From the NCBI GenBank assembly GCA_013140485.1, contig JABFSS010000118.1, positions 1-9,322 on the forward strand: 9,322 bases of DNA, in the 5' to 3' direction. Positions 5,471-9,322 of the stretch are shown here, in pieces. Numbering within the stretch: the stretch's first letter is position 1; each line of letters starts with the position of its first letter. Position numbers and translations under genes: made by a program. The notes below the pieces were generated by a model. The model worked only from the letters and a program-made list of their open reading frames with translations, was not told where the DNA came from and ran no database searches. The DNA is from Candidatus Peribacteraceae bacterium. GTDB taxonomy: Bacteria > Patescibacteriota > Gracilibacteria > Peribacterales > Peribacteraceae.

Positions 5471-6001
5471 ATGCGCCGCCTACTTCCCGCTCTCGCTCTC
5501 CTTGCACTTGTTGCCTGCACTCCCGCCACGCCGCCTGCCGATACATCAGGCACGTCGTCATCCGACGCGCGAGTGATGGCCGGAAAAGGCCTGCTGATTC
5601 GCGTCGAAAAAACGATGACGGAAGATGCGCAGGGCATCCAGCACACGAAAGCGGTTCTGCACGTGAGCGGCGTCATCGAGAAGGATATTGATTTGGGAGA
5701 TATTCAGGGTGAACTCTTCACCGTCGATCCCCACACGTACCCGGTCTACGCTGAACAGGAAAACAAGCCTGAGACTATCGGAGTCTTCACCGCTTGGTGG
5801 GCCGGTCAGGGTGAAGAAATCACGGTGAAGCTTCACAACGGCAAACTCCTCGTCGATCATCGCTACGGTGACGAACAGAACACCTGCACGACGCCGGAAC
5901 AAATCGCCGAAGTGGACCTCGGCGGCGATGTGGTCGTGGAATTCGAGAACCTCCCCGATCCGACGGCCAAGTCCAGCATCGCCTTCTGCGACACGAAATG
6001 A
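5471..6001 (+). CDS. Small secreted lipoprotein, unknown function
   Basis: The 176-aa product has a lipoprotein signal: MRR, a hydrophobic core (LLPALALLALVA) and a lipobox LVAC with the lipidated cysteine at C16. A Thr/Ser/Pro-rich spacer (17-33) would lift the globular part off the membrane. The mature region (about 38-176) looks like a small beta-rich domain with a Trp pair (AWWAG, 108-112) and two cysteines (C139, C173) that could form a disulfide outside the membrane. I recognise no family. The frame is open upstream to an ATG at 5408, but 5471 gives a proper signal peptide and is preferred. There is no SD; 15 pyrimidines precede the ATG. The TGA stop overlaps the next start as ATGA, so the two genes are translationally linked although their products would work in different compartments. 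Confidence 0.75.
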   Translation: MRRLLPALALLALVACTPATPPADTSGTSSSDARVMAGKGLLIRVEKTMTEDAQGIQHTKAVLHVSGVIEKDIDLGDIQGELFTVDPHTYPVYAEQENKPETIGVFTAWWAGQGEEITVKLHNGKLLVDHRYGDEQNTCTTPEQIAEVDLGGDVVVEFENLPDPTAKSSIAFCDTK

Positions 6002-6396
6002 CGTTCCCTCCCGACCTTCCCGAGACGTTTGCCGCGCGTGCCGCCGCCGTCAATTTGCGACCCGAAGACGTCGTCGAGCACTTCATCCTTGGTTCCGGCC
6101 ACGGCGGACAGAACCGCAACAAGCGCGCGACGGCCGTGCAGCTCGCCCATCATCCGACCGGCACGCAAATTCGCTGTTTCCATCGTCGCAAGCAGCACGA
6201 GAATCGCATAGCGGCGTGGATGCTGCTCTTGCATCATCTGGAAGACGCGAAAGCAGACATTGAACGTGCCCTGGAACATCAGCTCTATGTGGAAGGAGCG
6301 CAGCTGCGCGGGCGCACGAAGGCCGGGAAGAAGAAAGTTCTCGCGCAGAAGAAGATACGGGGGGAAACGAAGACTCGCAGGCAGTCAGTTCGGTGA
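5998..6396 (+). CDS. GGQ release-factor-like ribosome rescue protein (MTRFR/ArfB type)
   Basis: This 132-aa protein has an RF-1-type peptidyl-tRNA hydrolysis domain and no codon-recognition domain. The catalytic GGQ is at 36-38 within LGSGHGGQNRNK (31-42), followed by AVQLAHHPTGTQIRCF (46-61) and the HRRKQHENRIA helix (62-72). The tail (about 104-132) is strongly basic (RGRTKAGKKK, KKIRGETKTRR), as in ArfB/YaeJ, whose tail probes the empty mRNA channel. The segment before GGQ (RPEDVVEHFILGSG, 21-34) resembles the mitochondrial MTRFR (C12orf65) group and bacterial 'release factor-like' proteins. It should release nascent chains from stalled ribosomes or free large subunits. The length suits a rescue factor and excludes RF1/RF2. 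The start overlaps the lipoprotein stop by 4 nt. The stop abuts the convergent amidase stop in TGATCA. Confidence 0.85.
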   Translation: MTFPPDLPETFAARAAAVNLRPEDVVEHFILGSGHGGQNRNKRATAVQLAHHPTGTQIRCFHRRKQHENRIAAWMLLLHHLEDAKADIERALEHQLYVEGAQLRGRTKAGKKKVLAQKKIRGETKTRRQSVR

Positions 6397-8448
6397 TCAA
6401 TGCTTTTCGATGACCGTCCCCGGATAGTAGTAACTCAGGATCTGCTCGGCAGTCTTGCCTTGACGCGCCTGCCCCCCCGCTCCGCAGCCGCTCATCCCCA
6501 CGCCATGCCCCGCGAGTTTCATCCCCACACACCACGGATCATCTTTCGGCGTGAAAATTTCCGGAAACGGAAAATCTTTCCAGCCCGCCTCATCCGGCGT
6601 TCGCGTCTTGCCGGTATCAGTGGAGAAGTACGGCGCACGGATCACTTGCCCTTTGTACGTCAAAACACTTCGCTCCGTTTCGTGCACGGCCTTCAGCCAC
6701 TGCGGATTGCGGGCTTCAAAATTTTGGCCGTGGTATGCCTGAAACGTCGCCGGGCTGTCGCTGCCGTCGTATGGCATTCCGGGGAATTTCCGGTGCGCGG
6801 GCTCGGCGTAGTAGGTCGCATACGTTCTCGCGGCGATTGCAAATGCACGCTGTTTCTCGAATGGTTCCGTGTCTGGCTCTTCGGCGAGGCCGAGCATGTA
6901 CTCTTCAACGGACAATTCATTGATCAGGACCAACTCTCCACCGATCACCTGACATTCCACTTTTCCGCGATACGATCGGATCGACCGGAAGTATCCCTGT
7001 ACGCGTACGAGATCGTTTTCGGAAGTGAATCGGACGGACGGATCACCGCAGACAAGTCCGTTCATCGGCAAGTCAGGCGTCAGGCGAATCCGGATGGATT
7101 TCGAGGGTAAAGAGGGCAGAGAGGGTGAAGAAGGTGAAGAGGATGATGCAGAAAAGCGTGTTTGTTGGATGGGTGCGGAGTTTTCGCGAAGCGTCGAATA
7201 TCCCTGATTCGTATTGAGCAACTGGCGCGTGCGCGATGCCCTGCCCGACATCTCGAACGTGTAGTTCAGCGATCCGATTTTGAGCGCCGCAGAACCGCGT
7301 TCCATCGGTAATTTGACCCGTACGCGGATGATGACCGACTCGCCTTTCTTTACCAGCGGAACGGGAATGCGCAGGTCGCGCGCCGGGACCAACGTGCCGT
7401 CTTTCTCCAGCCATACGTCGAGTCCCGCGCTTCGTGTAATGCGCGCAATGCGGGTATTGCGGACGTACGACTTTGTCGTGGCGCGGAAGAAGACGGGAAT
7501 GGAAACTTCGGCGCCCGGGCGGCCTTCGATGACCGTTTCACTGACGCTCGCGAGTCCGTCTGTTCCTGTCACAATGGAGCCTTTCGGAAGTTCCTCGTCG
7601 TTTCCCGCACCCGCCGGCAGCACGATCTCCATCTCGGGAAACGTGACCGCGGCAGCAACTTCTCCGGTCCGCACGTGATTGCGCACTTGGTCCATCGCGC
7701 TCCACATCGCCGTGCCGGGACAGTCGGTGGAGACCAGCTGCCGGTGCCCTACGATCGGCGAGAGCGTTTTTCCATGGAAGACGGCGTCACGCGACGTATT
7801 GATGTTGTACTTTTGCGCGAGCAATTGCAGCAGCCACTGCAAACTCTTGGCCTGGTCTTGCGTCGGCTGTTCCTTGTCGAAATTTCCCATCAGCGAGATT
7901 CCCACGGTGCCGACGTTGTTGCAGTACACATGGCCGCCGACGACAAAATCCCCTCCCGCACGTCCTTCGTAGATCTGGCCTTGGTCGTCGATCACGTAGT
8001 GGTACCCGATATCGCCCCACCCCCTGTTCTGTGCGTGGTATTGGTAGAGGGCGCGCATTTTTTCCAGTCCCGATCTCTTGTCCCCCGCAACCGCGATGGC
8101 CGTGTGGTGGACGACGAGGAGCCGAACGCTCGAGCTGTACGTCATCGGCCAGCGCAAATCTTCTCCCTGCGCATTTTTCGTCACCGGCACGCTCGCTTTG
8201 AATTCATTCGGATATTTGGCATAGGCATCCTCGCATTCTTTATCGCGGACGGACGGCGCTTCTTCCGATGTTCTTGTCGATGTCTCTTCTTCGGTGTCTC
8301 CGGCTTCGGACGGCTTCGCCACGCGTAAAGACTCGTCGGCGCCCCATTCGGCACGTGTAAGAATCCGCCGGTCACTCGCAGCCTGCAGTCGCACCGGGAA
8401 TACGGTGCACAGCACACACAAGACGGCGACAATGAACGAGGTGCGCAT
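6397..8448 (-). CDS. Secreted PGRP-type amidase fused to a SpoIID domain
   Basis: This 683-aa exported cell-wall enzyme has several parts. A Sec signal peptide covers about 1-24. A PGRP/Amidase_2 domain begins at RAEWGA (32-37). After an acidic, Ser/Thr-rich insert (about 44-100) it continues with LLVVHHTA (110-117), GWGDIGYHYVI (143-153), NVGTVGISLMGNF (178-190) and GHRQLVSTDCPG (234-245). Expected zinc ligands are H114, H235 and C243, with Y149 as the catalytic tyrosine, so N-acetylmuramoyl-L-alanine amidase activity is predicted. A beta-rich middle region (about 270-400) is unassigned. A Ser/Pro/Leu linker follows (433-451, coded by a purine-rich repeat at 7096-7152). The C-terminal SpoIID domain contains LSVEEYMLGLAEEP (512-525), with E523 placed like the lytic-transglycosylase glutamate, then AIAARTYA (537-544) and GHGVGMSGCGAGGQA (647-661). 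It probably cuts both peptide and glycan bonds of peptidoglycan. The upstream neighbours are an unknown protein and a glycosyltransferase. Confidence 0.9.
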   Translation of the reverse strand: MRTSFIVAVLCVLCTVFPVRLQAASDRRILTRAEWGADESLRVAKPSEAGDTEEETSTRTSEEAPSVRDKECEDAYAKYPNEFKASVPVTKNAQGEDLRWPMTYSSSVRLLVVHHTAIAVAGDKRSGLEKMRALYQYHAQNRGWGDIGYHYVIDDQGQIYEGRAGGDFVVGGHVYCNNVGTVGISLMGNFDKEQPTQDQAKSLQWLLQLLAQKYNINTSRDAVFHGKTLSPIVGHRQLVSTDCPGTAMWSAMDQVRNHVRTGEVAAAVTFPEMEIVLPAGAGNDEELPKGSIVTGTDGLASVSETVIEGRPGAEVSIPVFFRATTKSYVRNTRIARITRSAGLDVWLEKDGTLVPARDLRIPVPLVKKGESVIIRVRVKLPMERGSAALKIGSLNYTFEMSGRASRTRQLLNTNQGYSTLRENSAPIQQTRFSASSSSPSSPSLPSLPSKSIRIRLTPDLPMNGLVCGDPSVRFTSENDLVRVQGYFRSIRSYRGKVECQVIGGELVLINELSVEEYMLGLAEEPDTEPFEKQRAFAIAARTYATYYAEPAHRKFPGMPYDGSDSPATFQAYHGQNFEARNPQWLKAVHETERSVLTYKGQVIRAPYFSTDTGKTRTPDEAGWKDFPFPEIFTPKDDPWCVGMKLAGHGVGMSGCGAGGQARQGKTAEQILSYYYPGTVIEKH

Positions 8449-8456
8449 CGGAAAAG

Positions 8457-8485
8457 AGTATAGGGTGCGCGCGACATTCCGTCCG
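8457..8485 (-). promoter_or_regulatory. Amidase-SpoIID gene promoter, leaderless geometry
   Basis: On the minus strand CGGACG (8485-8480) has the GAC core of a -35. A 17-nt spacer follows, then TATACT (8462-8457). Only 8 nt separate the -10 from the ATG at 8448, so transcription should start within 1-2 nt of the start codon. The CCTATACT core is shared with the zwf promoter. The element sits in the 41-nt gap after the 170-aa ORF. Confidence 0.5.
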
Positions 8486-8489
8486 ATAT

Positions 8490-9002
8490 TTACGCGCTTT
8501 CTGAGACATCTGCTGCCGGACTCGAATTTAAGGAGAGAATCATTCCTTCAGACACGGGATCTCCCCGAACCTCTAGTATTGGTGATGCGATCAAGGCAGT
8601 TGCCGCAATGCTTTGAGTCTGACGAGCCGGCGCGGGTGCATTTTTTTTAGATTCTTCAATTTCGCCTGTCACAAAATCATTCCAGTGACTTCGCAATTCC
8701 GCCCACGCTTCGCTCATCATTTCCATAATATTCTCAATTCCCAGTGTGCCGCAGTACTCCTCCTTCGGCTTCGGACGGCTGTCACGCAAAACACTCAAAA
8801 ATTTTCCGTACGGATCATGTCCGATATCCGCCAATTCATCGCGCACGGCGATGAGAATCGCCCACATATGATTGATTTTCTCATCGACGCTCTCCTGCGC
8901 TGCATTTTGCAGAGCAGAGTTTTCCGTCGCTACCTGCGCTGTTGGTTCTAAGAGGGGCGTCACACGTGCAAATGGATACTGGTTGCAGAGTATATACCTC
9001 AC
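8490..9002 (-). CDS. Hypothetical 170-aa protein
   Basis: I do not recognise this family. The start is GTG at 9002, chosen because it overlaps the glycosyltransferase stop as GTGA, a usual coupling arrangement; the next in-frame ATG is at residue 46. The central part (about 38-118) is helical and amphipathic with three tryptophans (W47, W99, W106), for example EKINHMWAILIAVRDELADI (41-60) and IMEMMSEAWAELRSHWNDFV (91-110). The last 50 residues are Ala/Ser/Pro-rich and look disordered (NAPAPARQ, LNSSPAADVSESA). There is no signal peptide or membrane span, and two cysteines (C6, C84). Its position after a glycosyltransferase and before a wall hydrolase suggests an envelope link, but that is context only. 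Confidence 0.65.
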   Translation of the reverse strand: MRYILCNQYPFARVTPLLEPTAQVATENSALQNAAQESVDEKINHMWAILIAVRDELADIGHDPYGKFLSVLRDSRPKPKEEYCGTLGIENIMEMMSEAWAELRSHWNDFVTGEIEESKKNAPAPARQTQSIAATALIASPILEVRGDPVSEGMILSLNSSPAADVSESA

Positions 9003-9322
9003 GCAAGCAATAATTTTTCATATGTCTCAACCATGGATTCCACGGCGAAGTTTTTCGATGCGGTCTTTTGTCCCGCACGACCCAGGCGTTCGCGCAGAGA
9101 AGAATCTTGCATACGAATAATGGCTTCCCGCAGGGCCTTCTCCGAATTCGCTCCCGCAATAAGTGCATCTTCTCCATTGGTCAGATAGCCGGCAATCCCG
9201 CACTGGTCCGTCACGATCACGGGCGTTCCGCAGGCCATCGCTTCCGCCACGACGAGTCCGAATGGATCATTGTCGCGAGAAGGCAAGATGAGGACGTCGA
9301 TGGAGCGGTAAAAAGCCGCAAG
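8999..9322 (-). CDS. Glycosyltransferase, GT4-like (C-terminal part)
   Basis: Only the last 107 codons lie in the window; the reading frame continues beyond the right edge. The visible part is the nucleotide-sugar-binding half of a GT-B fold enzyme: YRSIDVLILPSR (5-16), then DPFGLVVAEAMACGTPVI (19-36), GIAGYLTNGEDALIAG (41-56) and a closing helical segment ending ETYEKLLLA. The family E-x7-E signature appears as D-x7-E (first acid Asp, second Glu in VVAEAMA). It probably transfers a sugar from a nucleotide donor to a polysaccharide or lipid-linked acceptor at the inner face of the membrane; donor and acceptor cannot be told from this fragment. Its TGA overlaps the GTG start of the next gene by 4 nt. 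Confidence 0.9.
   Translation of the reverse strand, partial: LAAFYRSIDVLILPSRDNDPFGLVVAEAMACGTPVIVTDQCGIAGYLTNGEDALIAGANSEKALREAIIRMQDSSLRERLGRAGQKTASKNFAVESMVETYEKLLLA

Noticed and set aside
6400..7110. Plus-strand frame of 236 codons opposite the 3' half of the amidase gene
   Set aside because: No motif, Arg-rich shadow composition, and fully contained within the amidase-SpoIID gene.
7096..7152. Purine-rich tandem repeat
   Set aside because: It lies inside the amidase gene and simply encodes the Ser/Pro/Leu linker; no independent repeat element is needed.
7675..8328. Plus-strand frame of 217 codons opposite the amidase domain
   Set aside because: Antisense to the zinc-ligand motifs of the PGRP domain; Val/Arg/His-rich with no family resemblance.
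1..9322. CRISPR array, tRNA/rRNA, insertion sequence, prophage or toxin-antitoxin module
   Set aside because: I saw no regularly spaced direct repeats, tRNA cloverleaf, rRNA signature, transposase, integrase or phage gene, and no paired small toxin/antitoxin genes.

Overview
The window is about 9.3 kb of compact bacterial chromosome carrying housekeeping and cell-envelope genes. Nothing in it is recognisably phage, plasmid, insertion sequence or CRISPR. Several traits would suit a small-genome, monoderm-like bacterium: very tight packing with ATGA and GTGA overlaps, convergent genes whose stop codons touch, no recognisable strong Shine-Dalgarno (SD) sequences, divergent versions of core enzymes, and a secreted SpoIID-type wall enzyme. 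My best guess is a member of the Candidate Phyla Radiation (Patescibacteria), perhaps near Peregrinibacteria/Peribacteria. That placement is inference and no marker gene here proves it. TGA is a normal stop: four genes end at TGA where their families should end or where the neighbour requires it, so the UGA-glycine code of Gracilibacteria/Absconditabacteria does not apply.

Layout. Positions 1-327 hold no convincing gene but contain a strong 13-bp hairpin. Two plus-strand genes follow: a YraN/UPF0102 nuclease-fold protein (328-786) and an AT-rich STAS-domain protein (829-1293). Convergent to these is a minus-strand operon read zwf (3608-2157), a 60-codon ORF (2147-1965), pgl (1968-1294). It encodes glucose-6-phosphate dehydrogenase and 6-phosphogluconolactonase, the first two steps of the oxidative pentose phosphate pathway, which supply NADPH. 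A divergent intergenic region (3609-3830) separates zwf from metK (S-adenosylmethionine synthetase), which is followed after 6 nt by a 109-aa protein of unknown function. After a second large hairpin come a small lipoprotein (5471-6001) and, overlapping it by 4 nt, a GGQ release-factor-like protein resembling the MTRFR/C12orf65 and ArfB ribosome-rescue factors (5998-6396). Convergent to that is a minus-strand group: the C-terminal part of a GT4-type glycosyltransferase running in from the right edge (9322-8999), a 170-aa unknown protein (9002-8490) overlapping it by GTGA, and a 683-aa secreted protein (8448-6397) that fuses a PGRP/Amidase_2 domain to a SpoIID domain.

Most interesting points. 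(1) The amidase-SpoIID fusion puts a peptide-cutting and a glycan-cutting wall activity in one polypeptide. (2) Two genes, zwf and the amidase, have CCTATACT -10 elements only 8-9 nt before the ATG, which predicts leaderless or near-leaderless mRNAs. Other starts follow pure pyrimidine tracts rather than SD sequences. (3) Both convergent gene pairs meet in a zero-gap TGATCA in which the two stop codons abut. (4) The two pentose-phosphate enzymes carry unusual substitutions in conserved motifs, and a tiny ORF is wedged between them with translational-coupling geometry. I did not find a clear new multi-gene system. The strongest candidates for something undescribed are the start/promoter architecture and the unknown small proteins.
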